This document shows, in pieces, positions 41,764 to 49,506 of a stretch of DNA of 64,000 nucleotides. A program made the translations under genes and the position numbers. The DNA is taken from the NCBI RefSeq assembly GCF_900109665.1, contig NZ_FOAO01000007.1, positions 62,001-126,000 of the forward strand, given 5' to 3'. The notes below the pieces were generated by a model. It was not told the DNA's origin. It did not search any database and saw only the letters and a list, made by a program, of their open reading frames with translations. This DNA is from Blastococcus sp. DSM 46786. Its GTDB lineage: Bacteria > Actinomycetota > Actinomycetes > Mycobacteriales > Geodermatophilaceae. Every line of letters begins with the position of its first letter. Position 1 is the first letter of the stretch.

Positions 41764-42186
41764 TCACTCCGCGGGCGGAACGGTCCTCGGGGTTGGGACG
41801 AGCTCGGCGAGCAGCCTGCGGATCAGCCGCCCGATCTCGTCGCGGATCGGCCGCACCGCCTCGACGCCCTGGCCGGCCGGGTCCGCCAGCGGCCAGTCCA
41901 GGTAGCGCTTTCCGGGGAAGACCGGGCAGGCGTCGCCGCAGCCCATCGTGATCACCACGTCGGAGGCCTCGACGGCGTCGGTCGTGAGCACCTTGGGGCG
42001 CTGGTCGGAGATGTCGATGCCGACCTCGGCCATGGCCTGGACCGCGGCCGGGTTGACCTGGTCGCCGGGCAGGGAGCCGGCCGAGCGCACCTCGACGGCG
42101 TCGCCGCCGAGGTGCCGCAGCCACCCGGCGGCCATCTGCGAGCGGCCGGCGTTGTGCACGCAGACGAAGAGGACGCTCGCGGTCAC
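41764..42186 (-). CDS. arsC: Arsenate reductase, low-molecular-weight-phosphatase type
   Basis: 140 residues from a GTG overlapping the acr3 stop by 4 bases. It reduces arsenate to arsenite for export. The nucleophile loop is CVHNAGRSQMA (C-x5-R), the second redox region is TMGCGDACPVFPGKRYLDW, and the general acid lies in DWPLADP. This is the thioredoxin- or mycothiol-linked type and not the glutaredoxin-linked E. coli form. It is the last gene of arsR-acr3-arsC, all joined by 4-base overlaps. Confidence 0.92.
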   Translation of the reverse strand: MTASVLFVCVHNAGRSQMAAGWLRHLGGDAVEVRSAGSLPGDQVNPAAVQAMAEVGIDISDQRPKVLTTDAVEASDVVITMGCGDACPVFPGKRYLDWPLADPAGQGVEAVRPIRDEIGRLIRRLLAELVPTPRTVPPAE

Positions 42187-43307
42187 CGGGTGCTCCTGGC
42201 GGTCGTGGGGACGGTCGGGTCGCCGGGGAACCAGCGGCGGGCGGCCCACAGCGAGACGTAGACCAGCGCGACCAGCACCGGCACCTCGATGAGCGGGCCG
42301 ACGACGCCGGCGAGCGCCTGCCCGCTGGTGACGCCGAAGGTGCCGATGGCGACGGCGATGGCGAGCTCGAAGTTGTTGCCGGCCGCGGTGAACGCGAGCG
42401 TCGCCGTCTTCGCGTAGCCGAGCCGCAGCCGCATGCCCAGCAGGAACGAACCGCCGAACATGAGGAAGAAGTAGGCCAGCAGCGGCAGGGCGATGCGGGC
42501 GACGTCCCAGGGGCGCGAGGTGATCGCGTCGCCCTGCAGCGCGAACAGCATCACGATCGTGAACAGCAGGCCGTAGAGGGCGACCGGGCCGATGCGCGGC
42601 AGGAACGTGGCCTCGTACCAGGCGCGCCCCTTGCGCCGCTCGCCGACGGTCCGGGTGAGGAAGCCGGCCAGCAGCGGGATGCCGAGGAACACGAGCACCG
42701 ACAGCACGATCGCCCAGACGCTGAACTCCGCCGACGTCGTCGAGAGCCCCAGCCAGCCGGGGAGCACCTGGAGGTAGAACCAGCCCAGCGCGGCGAAGGC
42801 GAGGATCTGGAAGACGGAGTTGATCGCGACGAGGACGGCGGCCGCCTCGCGGTCGCCGCAGGACAGGTCGTTCCAGATCAGCACCATCGCGATGCAGCGG
42901 GCCAGGCCCACGATGATCAGGCCGGTCCGATACTCGGGGAGGTCGGGCAGCAGCAGCCAGGCCAGGGCGAACATCAGCGCCGGGCCGAGCAGCCAGTTGA
43001 GCACCAGGCTGGCGCCCAGCAGTTTGCGGTCGCCGGTGACCCGGTCCAGCTCGGAGTACCGGACCTTGGCCAGCACGGGGTACATCATCAGCAGCAGACC
43101 GATGGCGATGGGCAGGCTGACGTCGCCCACCTCGACCGCCGAGAGGGCGTCGTCCAGGCCGGGCACCCAGCGGCCCAGCGCCAGGCCGAGCGCCATCGCC
43201 GCGATGATCCAGACGGGCAGGAACCGGTCGAGGGTCGAGAGCTTCTGCAGGACGGGCGCGTCGGCCGGGACGTCGGTGCGCGCGGTCTCCCGGACGGCGT
43301 CGCTCAT
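42183..43307 (-). CDS. acr3: Arsenite efflux permease, Acr3 family
   Basis: 374 residues from an ATG overlapping the arsR stop (ATGA). Ten membrane helices. The conserved cysteine segment GLARCIAMVLIWNDLSCGDR binds As(III), and the second signature is AFTAAGNNFELAIAVAIGTF. It exports arsenite using the proton gradient, and it is a different family from ArsB. It is co-translated with arsR and arsC. Confidence 0.93.
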   Translation of the reverse strand: MSDAVRETARTDVPADAPVLQKLSTLDRFLPVWIIAAMALGLALGRWVPGLDDALSAVEVGDVSLPIAIGLLLMMYPVLAKVRYSELDRVTGDRKLLGASLVLNWLLGPALMFALAWLLLPDLPEYRTGLIIVGLARCIAMVLIWNDLSCGDREAAAVLVAINSVFQILAFAALGWFYLQVLPGWLGLSTTSAEFSVWAIVLSVLVFLGIPLLAGFLTRTVGERRKGRAWYEATFLPRIGPVALYGLLFTIVMLFALQGDAITSRPWDVARIALPLLAYFFLMFGGSFLLGMRLRLGYAKTATLAFTAAGNNFELAIAVAIGTFGVTSGQALAGVVGPLIEVPVLVALVYVSLWAARRWFPGDPTVPTTARSTR

Positions 43308-43642
43308 GCGGGCACCGCGGTGTCGAAGAGGCCGGCGACGGCGCGCAGCGCGGCGGGGCGGACGGCGTAGTAGACCCACACCCCGCGCTTCTCCCGGTCG
43401 ACCAGCCCGGCGGAGTGCAGCACCTTCAGGTGGTGGCTGATCGTGGCCTGGGTCAGGTCGAAGGCATCGTTCAGGTCGCACACGCAGGCCTCGCCGCTCG
43501 CGCTGGAGGCGATCAGGCTGACCAGCCGGAGCCGCACGGGGTCGGCCAGCGCCTTGAGCAGCGGGGCGACCTGCTCGGCCTGGTCGGCGGACATCGCCGT
43601 ACCGGACAGCGGGGTGCAGCAGGCCAGGGCGGGCTCGCTCAT
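43304..43642 (-). CDS. arsR: ArsR-type arsenic-responsive repressor
   Basis: 112 residues from an ATG with GAAGGAG upstream. The winged helix is DLTQATISHHLKVLHSAGLV. Metal-binding cysteines are the ACVCDL pair before the recognition helix and a CC pair near the N-terminus (ALACCTP), a combination suited to three-coordinate As(III) or Cd(II). It would repress its own operon and the divergent cadI by binding the palindromes at 43688-43751. Confidence 0.92.
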   Translation of the reverse strand: MSEPALACCTPLSGTAMSADQAEQVAPLLKALADPVRLRLVSLIASSASGEACVCDLNDAFDLTQATISHHLKVLHSAGLVDREKRGVWVYYAVRPAALRAVAGLFDTAVPA

Positions 43643-43671
43643 CGGCACTCCTTCATCAGACGTCGACCGCC

Positions 43672-43721
43672 ATCGTAACGACGCTCATCGTATTGACAAG
43701 TGTCGATACGAGGTGTTCATT
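43672..43721. promoter_or_regulatory. Overlapping divergent promoters with 24-base ArsR operator
   Basis: On the plus strand TTGACA (43693-43698) and TTCATT (43716-43721) are 17 bases apart and drive cadI. On the minus strand TTGTCA (43699-43694) and TACGAT (43677-43672) are 16 apart and drive arsR. The palindrome at 43688-43711 (TCGTAT-N-GACA-NN-TGTC-N-ATACGA) overlaps both -35 boxes, so one bound repressor would silence both directions. Confidence 0.7.
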
Positions 43722-43731
43722 CTCGGTTCAT

Positions 43732-43751
43732 ACATCGACGCCTGTCGATGT
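43732..43751. promoter_or_regulatory. Second operator-like palindrome upstream of cadI
   Basis: ACATCGAC and GTCGATGT are exact 8-bp arms around GCCT, lying downstream of the cadI -10 box and 10 bases before its AGGAGG. It shares GAC/GTC half-sites with the first palindrome and is probably a second repressor site. Confidence 0.55.
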
Positions 43752-43772
43752 CTTGCCCACAGGAGGTTCCCC

Positions 43773-44240
43773 GTGTCCCGTGTCCAGCTCGCCCTCCGCG
43801 TCGCCGACCTCGACGCCGCCGTCGACTTCTACTCGCGCCTCTTCGGCACCGCGCCGGCCAAGCGCCGCCCCGGGTACGCCAACTTCGCCGTCGTCGAGCC
43901 GCCGCTGAAGCTGGTGCTGCTCGAGGGTGAGGCCGGGGAGCCCACGCGCATGGACCACCTCGGGGTCGAGGTCGCCTCCACCGACGAGGTCGCCGCCGCG
44001 ACCGACCGGCTCGCCGAAGCCGGGCTGGCCACCCGGCCCGAGGAGGGCACGACCTGCTGCTACGCCGTCCAGGACAAGGTGTGGGTGACCGGGCCGGGCG
44101 GCGAGCCGTGGGAGGTCTACACCGTCACGGCCGACGCGCGCCCCGACCTGGAGGGCCGCACCGAGCCGGAGCTCGTGGAGGTCGCCGGAGACGGCACCTG
44201 CTGCCGGACGGACGCGCAGCCGGCCGCCGCCTGCTGCTGA
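43773..44240 (+). CDS. cadI: CadI/ArsI-family VOC protein (cadmium/arsenic induced)
   Basis: 155 residues from a GTG with AGGAGG 6 bases upstream. The vicinal-oxygen-chelate fold shows VQLALRVADLDAAVDFYSRL, KRRPGYANFAVVEPPLKLVL, MDHLGVEV (metal histidine), GTTCCYAVQDKVWVTGPGGE (cysteine pair that binds trivalent arsenicals) and PWEVYTV (metal glutamate). It is very close to mycobacterial CadI; the first histidine of ArsI C-As lyases is a glutamine here, so lyase activity is uncertain. A second CC pair closes the C-terminus. Divergent from arsR. Confidence 0.9.
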   Translation: MSRVQLALRVADLDAAVDFYSRLFGTAPAKRRPGYANFAVVEPPLKLVLLEGEAGEPTRMDHLGVEVASTDEVAAATDRLAEAGLATRPEEGTTCCYAVQDKVWVTGPGGEPWEVYTVTADARPDLEGRTEPELVEVAGDGTCCRTDAQPAAACC

Positions 44241-44254
44241 CGTCGCACGCTGCG

Positions 44255-44307
44255 AGTGCTACGAACTCGTGGTGATCAGGTGCTGATCACCACGAGTTCG
44301 TAGCACT
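44255..44307 (+). terminator. Perfect 25-bp inverted repeat after cadI
   Basis: Arms 44255-44279 and 44283-44307 pair exactly around a 3-base loop. It starts 15 bases after the cadI stop and ends 11 bases before the next GTG. The arms are less GC-rich than their surroundings. It is probably a terminator; the very close start of the next gene would also put the hairpin in that gene's leader if it were read through. Confidence 0.75.
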
Positions 44308-44318
44308 GGGGGAGGGGC

Positions 44319-45263
44319 GTGGATCTCGACGAGGTGGCCGACGAGCTGTACGCCATCCCGCCCGAGGAGTTCGTGGCCCTGCGGAAGACCCGCCAGGACG
44401 AGGCGAAGGCCGCCGGTGACAAAGCGCTGGCCAAGGAGATCGGTGCGCTGCCCAAGGCGTCGGCCGCCGCCTGGGCGTGCAACCTGCTGGTGCGCGAGCA
44501 GCGCGCCGAGATCGAGGGCCTCGTCGAGCTCGGCGACCTGCTCCGGGAGGCGCAGGAAGGCCTCGCGGGGAACCAGCTGCGCGCGCTCGACGTGCAGCGG
44601 CGCCAGCTGCTCACCGCCCTGACCCGCCAGGCGCGGGCGCTGGCGCACGCCTCGGGCCACCCGGTGAGCACGGCGGTGGCGACGCAGGTCGAGGAGACGC
44701 TGCGGGCCGCGATGTCCGACCCCGAGGCGGGCCGGGCGCTGCTCGCCGGCCGCCTCACCTCGCCGATGTCCTACAGCGGCATGGGGACGACGGTCACCCG
44801 GCCCGACCTGCGGCTGGTCCACCCGCCGCGCCCGCAGCCCGCGGAGAAGCCCGCGCGGCCCCCGGCACGCGGCACGCGGGAGCAGACCGGGGGGTCGGCG
44901 GCCGACCGGCGGGCGCGCGAGCAGGAGGAGCGCCGCCGGGCCGCCGAGGAGAAGCGGCAGCGGGCGCTGGCCGCCGCGCGGGAGGAGACGGACCGGGCGG
45001 AGGCGGCCGCCCGCGACGCGGAGGAGGTGCTGGAGGAGCACCGCCGCGCCACCGAGGAGCTGGCCACCCGTGAGCAGGAGCTCCGGGCCCGTGTCGACGA
45101 ACTGGCCGACGAGCTGGCCGAGGCAGAGCGGCAGGCGGGGGACGCGGCGGCGGCGCTCCGGCGCGAGGAGCGCCGGCGGGCCGGCGCCGAGCGGGACGCC
45201 GCCGCGGCGGCCGAGGCCCACGACCGCGCCGTGGCTCGGCTCCGCGAGCTCGGCGGGGACTGA
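44319..45263 (+). CDS. Conserved coiled-coil protein
   Basis: 314 residues from a GTG. Residues 1-150 form a helical domain conserved in actinobacteria (DEVADELYAIPPEEFVALRK, ASAAAWACNLLVREQRAEIE). A proline/arginine-rich linker follows near 165-195. Residues 195-310 are a continuous charged coiled coil rich in Glu, Arg and Ala. No catalytic motif is visible. It may be a structural or nucleoid-associated protein, but nothing in the sequence proves this. Confidence 0.75.
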   Translation: MDLDEVADELYAIPPEEFVALRKTRQDEAKAAGDKALAKEIGALPKASAAAWACNLLVREQRAEIEGLVELGDLLREAQEGLAGNQLRALDVQRRQLLTALTRQARALAHASGHPVSTAVATQVEETLRAAMSDPEAGRALLAGRLTSPMSYSGMGTTVTRPDLRLVHPPRPQPAEKPARPPARGTREQTGGSAADRRAREQEERRRAAEEKRQRALAAAREETDRAEAAARDAEEVLEEHRRATEELATREQELRARVDELADELAEAERQAGDAAAALRREERRRAGAERDAAAAAEAHDRAVARLRELGGD

Positions 45264-45277
45264 CCGGCCCTCTGGCC

Positions 45278-45796
45278 TCACCCCATGGTCTTCTGGCCGT
45301 CGAGGGACTCCCGCAGGATGTCGGCGTGGCCCGCGTGCTGGGCGGTCTCGGCGATGATGTGGAGGAACACCCGCCGGGCCGAGCGGGTGGCGCCCGGCGG
45401 GAACCACGGCGCCTCGGGCAGCGGGTGCGAGACGTCGAGGTCGGGCAGGGTGCGCACCAGGTCGTCGGTGCGCCGGGCGACGTCGTCGTAGCCGGCGAGC
45501 ACGCCGGCGAGCGTCTCGCCGGGGAGCAGCCGGAACCCGTCGGTCCACCGGTCCGCCCCGGCGGTGTCGCTCGGCGGGGCCATCGCCTCGGTGCCCTCGA
45601 GGACGAAGCGCACCCAGCCCGCTTCGGTGGCGGCCACGTGCTTGACCAGCCCGCCGAGGGTCAGCTCGCTGGCGGTGGTTCGCTGCCGTGCCTGCTCGTC
45701 GGTGAGCCCCTGCACGGTGTGGCGCAGGAACCAGCGGTGCACGGCCAGCGTCTCGAGCAGGTCGGCGCGCTCGGGGCTGAGGGTGCTGTCGGTCAT
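45278..45796 (-). CDS. DinB-family putative metal-dependent enzyme
   Basis: 172 residues from an ATG preceded by GGAGAGG. It is the DinB/DUF664 four-helix bundle. LVKHVAATEAGW gives the first histidine, and FLHIIAETAQHAGHADILRE the histidine pair of the metal site. Many family members act as thiol-dependent (mycothiol or bacillithiol) transferases; the substrate here is unknown. It is divergent from the WYL regulator, so the regulator may control it. Confidence 0.88.
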   Translation of the reverse strand: MTDSTLSPERADLLETLAVHRWFLRHTVQGLTDEQARQRTTASELTLGGLVKHVAATEAGWVRFVLEGTEAMAPPSDTAGADRWTDGFRLLPGETLAGVLAGYDDVARRTDDLVRTLPDLDVSHPLPEAPWFPPGATRSARRVFLHIIAETAQHAGHADILRESLDGQKTMG

Positions 45797-45873
45797 CGGG
45801 ATGCCTCTCCGTCGGGGTGGAGCCGTCACGGACGACGCTAGGAGGTATCGGTGCCAGTTCCTGGCCGCGATGG

Positions 45874-45889
45874 GGGAGCATCTGCTCCC
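45874..45889. promoter_or_regulatory. GGGAGCA-TC-TGCTCCC palindrome at the WYL regulator start
   Basis: Perfect 7-bp arms with a 2-base centre end directly before the GTG at 45890. The site could be an autoregulatory operator in the gap shared with the DinB gene. Confidence 0.4.
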
Positions 45890-46849
45890 GTGGCCGATAC
45901 CGGGAACCGGACGCTCCGCCTCCTCTCGCTGCTGCAGACCCGGCGCCAGTGGTCCGGCGCCGACCTCGCCGACCGGCTCGGCGTCTCATTGCGCACCCTG
46001 CGCCGGGACGTGGACCGGTTGCGCGAGATCGGCTACCCGGTGGAGGCCCGGCCGGGTGTGGACGGCGGGTACCGGCTGGCACCCGGTGCGGTGCTGCCGC
46101 CGCTGGTCCTCGACGACGAGGAAGCCGTCGCGCTGACCGTCGGGCTGCAGGCGGCCGCGCAGACCGCGGTCGCGGGCACGGGTGAGGCGTCGGTACGGGC
46201 CCTCACCAAGGTGGTCCAGGTGCTGCCGGCGCGGCTGCGGCGCCGGGCCGAGGCGCTCGTCAGCGTGACCACCCGGGGGACGTGGGGCAGCGGGCCGGTG
46301 GTCGACCCGCAGGCGCTGACCACGGTCGCCGAGGCCTGCCGGGACACCGAGCGGCTCGCCTTCGGCTACACCGACGCCTCCGGTGCACGCACCGAGCGGC
46401 TGGTCGAGCCCTCGGCCCTGGTGGCGCTGGGCCGCCGCTGGTACCTGGTCGCCCACGACACGGGGCGGGGGGACTGGCGCAGCTTCCGCCTCGACCGGCT
46501 GACCGGCCCGCGCCCGACGGGGGCCCGCTTCGCGCCGCGCCGGCTGCCGGCCGAGAGCCCCGAGGCGTTCGTCCGCGCCGGCACCGACGTGCGGGCCGGG
46601 TCGTACGCCGTCGAGGCGCACGTGGCCGCTCCGGCCGCGGTGGTCCGGTCGCGCATCGGCACGTGGGCCGCCGTGGAGGACGACGGCGACGCGGCCTGCC
46701 GGGTGCGGATGGAGACCGACCAGCTGGGCTGGGCCGCGTTCGCGCTCGGCACGGTCGGCGCCGGGTTCACCGTCGAGTCGCCCGCGGAGCTGCGGACCCT
46801 CCTGGCCGAGTGGGCGCGGCGGTTCGACCAGGCGGCCGCCGCCCGCTGA
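45890..46849 (+). CDS. WYL-domain transcriptional regulator (YafY family)
   Basis: 319 residues from the GTG at 45890, chosen because family members begin just before GNRTLRLLSLLQTRRQW. An upstream GTG at 45851 with GGAGGT 4 bases before it would add 13 residues. The helix-turn-helix is LADRLGVSLRTLRRDVDRLR at about 23-42. A middle region and the WYL ligand domain (residues 140-220) follow, with ALGRRWYLVAHD and WRSFRLDRL. WYL proteins sense nucleic acids or small ligands. The divergent DinB gene is a likely target. Confidence 0.88.
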   Translation: MADTGNRTLRLLSLLQTRRQWSGADLADRLGVSLRTLRRDVDRLREIGYPVEARPGVDGGYRLAPGAVLPPLVLDDEEAVALTVGLQAAAQTAVAGTGEASVRALTKVVQVLPARLRRRAEALVSVTTRGTWGSGPVVDPQALTTVAEACRDTERLAFGYTDASGARTERLVEPSALVALGRRWYLVAHDTGRGDWRSFRLDRLTGPRPTGARFAPRRLPAESPEAFVRAGTDVRAGSYAVEAHVAAPAAVVRSRIGTWAAVEDDGDAACRVRMETDQLGWAAFALGTVGAGFTVESPAELRTLLAEWARRFDQAAAAR

Positions 46850-46861
46850 CCGGTCCCGGCG

Positions 46862-47497
46862 TCAGGAGCAGGACGGGCCGTCCTCGGCCGGGCGGGCGAT
46901 CGGCTCCTGCGGGGGCGTCTCCTGGCTGAGCTCCGGGCGGTCGGCACCGGTCGTGCGGCCGAACTCCTGGGTCGCCCACACCGAGCCGTCCGGGGCGCAG
47001 TGGAAGCCGATGCCGATGCGGTTCCACCCCGGGTTCAGCACGTTCACCCGGTGCTCGTCCGACCGCATCCAGCCGACGTGCGCCGCCCCGGCCGGGACCG
47101 GCGCCGATGCGGTGAAGATGTTCTCCCCGACGCCGGCGAAGCCGCTCAGCTCCTCGCGGCCGAGGAGCCCGCGGATGTCCTGGTGCTCGAGCCGGCCCTC
47201 GCCCGCCATCTGCTCGCTCCAGTCGCGGGCCACGCCCGCCAGCGACTCGTCCCACTCCAGCGGTGCCAGGTCCCGCGCCGCCCGCTCGTCGTTCACCCGC
47301 TCGAAGACGGCGCGGGCCATCCGGGCCGCCGCGTCGCCGTCCTCGGCCGACGGCGGTTCGTCGGGCGCGGGCGTGGAGGCGGACCCGGCGCCGGTGCCGG
47401 GGGAGGAGGTGTCGACGACGACGCACCCGGTGGTGGGCAGCGCGACGGCGGCGAGCACGAGCAGGAGCCGGGCGAGCAGGGATCGGGTGGCGGGCAC
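46862..47497 (-). CDS. CAP/SCP-domain lipoprotein
   Basis: 211 residues from a GTG. A hydrophobic leader ends in the lipobox LPTTGC, so it is lipid-anchored outside. After a proline/serine-rich linker the CAP domain (about 65-180) shows FERVNDERAARDLAPLEWDE, EHQDIRGLLGREELSG, GVGENIFTA and HVGWMRSDEHRVNVLNPGWN. These match bacterial YkwD-like SCP proteins. The ligand or role is unknown. Confidence 0.88.
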   Translation of the reverse strand: MPATRSLLARLLLVLAAVALPTTGCVVVDTSSPGTGAGSASTPAPDEPPSAEDGDAAARMARAVFERVNDERAARDLAPLEWDESLAGVARDWSEQMAGEGRLEHQDIRGLLGREELSGFAGVGENIFTASAPVPAGAAHVGWMRSDEHRVNVLNPGWNRIGIGFHCAPDGSVWATQEFGRTTGADRPELSQETPPQEPIARPAEDGPSCS

Positions 47498-47559
47498 GGC
47501 CGTCCCCTACCCGGCGGAGCGGTGGAACCCGCCGCGCTGCGCGGCCGTCACGGGATCGT

Positions 47560-47565
47560 TAGCGT
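47560..47565 (+). promoter_or_regulatory. Candidate -10 box TAGCGT of a leaderless promoter
   Basis: TAGCGT lies 7 bases before the ATG at 47573 of the short-chain dehydrogenase gene, with no Shine-Dalgarno sequence. Confidence 0.5.
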
Positions 47566-47572
47566 CGCCGGC

Positions 47573-48379
47573 ATGGCGGAAGGCAGTGGGCGGGTCGCCC
47601 TCGTCACGGGGTCGGAGTCGGGCATCGGGCGGGCCGTCGCGCTCGCCCTGGCCGAGCAGGGCTGCGACGTGGGGATCACCTGGTACCGCGACCGGGACGC
47701 CGGCGAGGCGACCGCGGAGCAGGTGCGGGCGCTGGGCCGGCGAGCGGAGGTCCGCCACCTCGACCTGACCCGGCTCCCCGCCGCGGCCGACGTCGTCGAC
47801 GAGCTGGCCGATGCGCTGGGCGGCGTCGACGTGCTGGTCAACGACGCCGGCACCGGCCACTCGACCCCGCTGCTGGACCTGGACTTCGCCACCTGGCGCG
47901 AGGTGCTGACGACCGACCTCGACGGTGCGTTCCTGTGCCTGCAGCGGGCCGCGCGGCGCATGGTCGCCGCCGGGAACGGGGGGCGGATCGTCAACATCAC
48001 CAGCGTGCACGAGCACGCGCCCCGCGTCGGTGCAGCCGGCTACTGCGCCGCCAAGGGCGGGCTGGGCCTGCTCAGCCAGGTCGCCGCCCTGGAGCTGGCC
48101 GAGCACGGGATCACCGTCAACTCCGTCGCCCCCGGGGAGATCGCCACCCCCATGACCGGCCAGGAGGACGAGGACCCGACCGCGCCCGGGCACGAGCGCC
48201 CCGGCGTGCCGCTGCGCCGGCCCGGTGACGCCCGCGAGGTCGCCGCCGTCGTCGCCTTCCTCGCCTCACCGGGCGCCGGCTACGTCACCGGGGCGTCCTG
48301 GGCCGTGGACGGCGGGATGCTGCGGATGGGCCCGATGGCCGGCTCCCACCTGGAGGCCGACGACTGGCGCCGCGGCTGA
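47573..48379 (+). CDS. Short-chain dehydrogenase/reductase
   Basis: 268 residues from a leaderless ATG. It is a classical SDR: TGSESGIGRAVALALAEQG (cofactor loop), VNDAGTGHSTPL (NAG-like motif), catalytic serine in VNITSVHEHAP, then YCAAKGGLGLLSQ (Y-x-x-x-K). AGYVTGASWAVDGGMLRMG ends the fold. The sequence recalls sugar or steroid-type SDRs, but the substrate is not predictable. It stands alone, convergent with the GGDEF gene. Confidence 0.9.
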   Translation: MAEGSGRVALVTGSESGIGRAVALALAEQGCDVGITWYRDRDAGEATAEQVRALGRRAEVRHLDLTRLPAAADVVDELADALGGVDVLVNDAGTGHSTPLLDLDFATWREVLTTDLDGAFLCLQRAARRMVAAGNGGRIVNITSVHEHAPRVGAAGYCAAKGGLGLLSQVAALELAEHGITVNSVAPGEIATPMTGQEDEDPTAPGHERPGVPLRRPGDAREVAAVVAFLASPGAGYVTGASWAVDGGMLRMGPMAGSHLEADDWRRG

Positions 48380-48392
48380 ACCGGGTCGTGGG

Positions 48393-49361
48393 TCAGGTGA
48401 GCCGGTCGCGCTTGCGCCGGTAGAGCTGCGCGTCGGCGCGGGCCAGCACGGCCGCGAGCTCGTCCCCGGGCGCGGCCGCGGCGACCCCGGCCGTCCAGGT
48501 GAACGGGTGGGTCTCCTCCAGCGCCAGCATGAGCCGCCACGCGGCGGCCTCGTCGGTCGCCGGCAGGCAGAGCACGAACTCGTCGCCCCCGTACCGGCCG
48601 AGCACGTCCGCCCGCCGCAGCCGGCGCCGCCAGCCCGCGGTCAGCTCGCGGAGGAGGTCGTCGCCCGCCCGGTGCCCGTCGCGGTCGTTGACCTCCTTGA
48701 AGTCGTCGAGGTCCAGGATCGCGAAGGTCAGGGGCTCCCCGGTGCGCGCCGCCCGCGACAGGTGCCCGGCGGCCTGCTCCTCCCAGGCGCGGCGGTTGGC
48801 CACGCCGGTGAGCGGGTCGGTCCCCGCGGCCCGCCGCAGCTGCCGGGCCAGCCGCCCCTGCACCTCGGTCAGCACGACCACCGACACGACGACGGCGATC
48901 CAGGCCGACAGGAAGTCCGACGGCGCGGCGGCCCACGCGCCGGTGCTGCCGGAGACCACGGCGAGGCCGCCGTGCAGGCGGGCGGCCGGCAGCGGCAGGA
49001 AGTGCGCGGCGTACAGGCTCACCGCGATCAGGGCGGGCCCGAGACCGACCACGCCCACGGCGGTCGCCGAGCGCCAGGCCAGCACCCCGATGAGCACGGA
49101 CAGCAGGGCGACGCCGGCGTGCAGCAGCCACGGGGGCAGCCGCCCGGCGGTCGACCGCAGCACCGCGCCGGCGCTCAGCCCCAGCGCACCGAGCGCCCAC
49201 AGCAGCCCGACGGGGGTGGCGTCGTCCATCGGCGCCGCGGCGCCGAACCAGCAGAGGAGACCGCTGACCCCGTAGACCACCGCCAGCAGGGTCGCGGCCG
49301 TGCGTGGTCCGGTGTGCACCCAGTTCCTCCTCGTCCTCCCCCCGAGGTCGATGCTCTCCAT
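48393..49361 (-). CDS. Membrane-bound diguanylate cyclase (GGDEF)
   Basis: 322 residues from an ATG. Six hydrophobic helices cover about 20-170. The GGDEF domain follows with DPLTGVANRRAWEE, FAILDLDDFKEVNDRDGHRA and active-site RYGGDEFVL. The RRAD sequence five residues before GGDEF is the inhibitory I-site (RxxD), so the enzyme is probably active and product-inhibited. It makes c-di-GMP, which could activate the PilZ-containing synthase at 21321; that link is inference. There is no EAL domain. Confidence 0.92.
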   Translation of the reverse strand: MESIDLGGRTRRNWVHTGPRTAATLLAVVYGVSGLLCWFGAAAPMDDATPVGLLWALGALGLSAGAVLRSTAGRLPPWLLHAGVALLSVLIGVLAWRSATAVGVVGLGPALIAVSLYAAHFLPLPAARLHGGLAVVSGSTGAWAAAPSDFLSAWIAVVVSVVVLTEVQGRLARQLRRAAGTDPLTGVANRRAWEEQAAGHLSRAARTGEPLTFAILDLDDFKEVNDRDGHRAGDDLLRELTAGWRRRLRRADVLGRYGGDEFVLCLPATDEAAAWRLMLALEETHPFTWTAGVAAAAPGDELAAVLARADAQLYRRKRDRLT

Positions 49362-49506
49362 CCTGCGGGCCGGGGGTGACACCGCGCCGCGTGGGAGGGG
49401 GGAACGACCCGTCCGGGTGGTCCTGGCACGCCCGTCCGGCGGGGTGCGGCGCTGCCGCCGGGGCCGTACGGTGCGCGCAGGGGTCCTGCCCGGGACAGGA
49501 GGGCGT

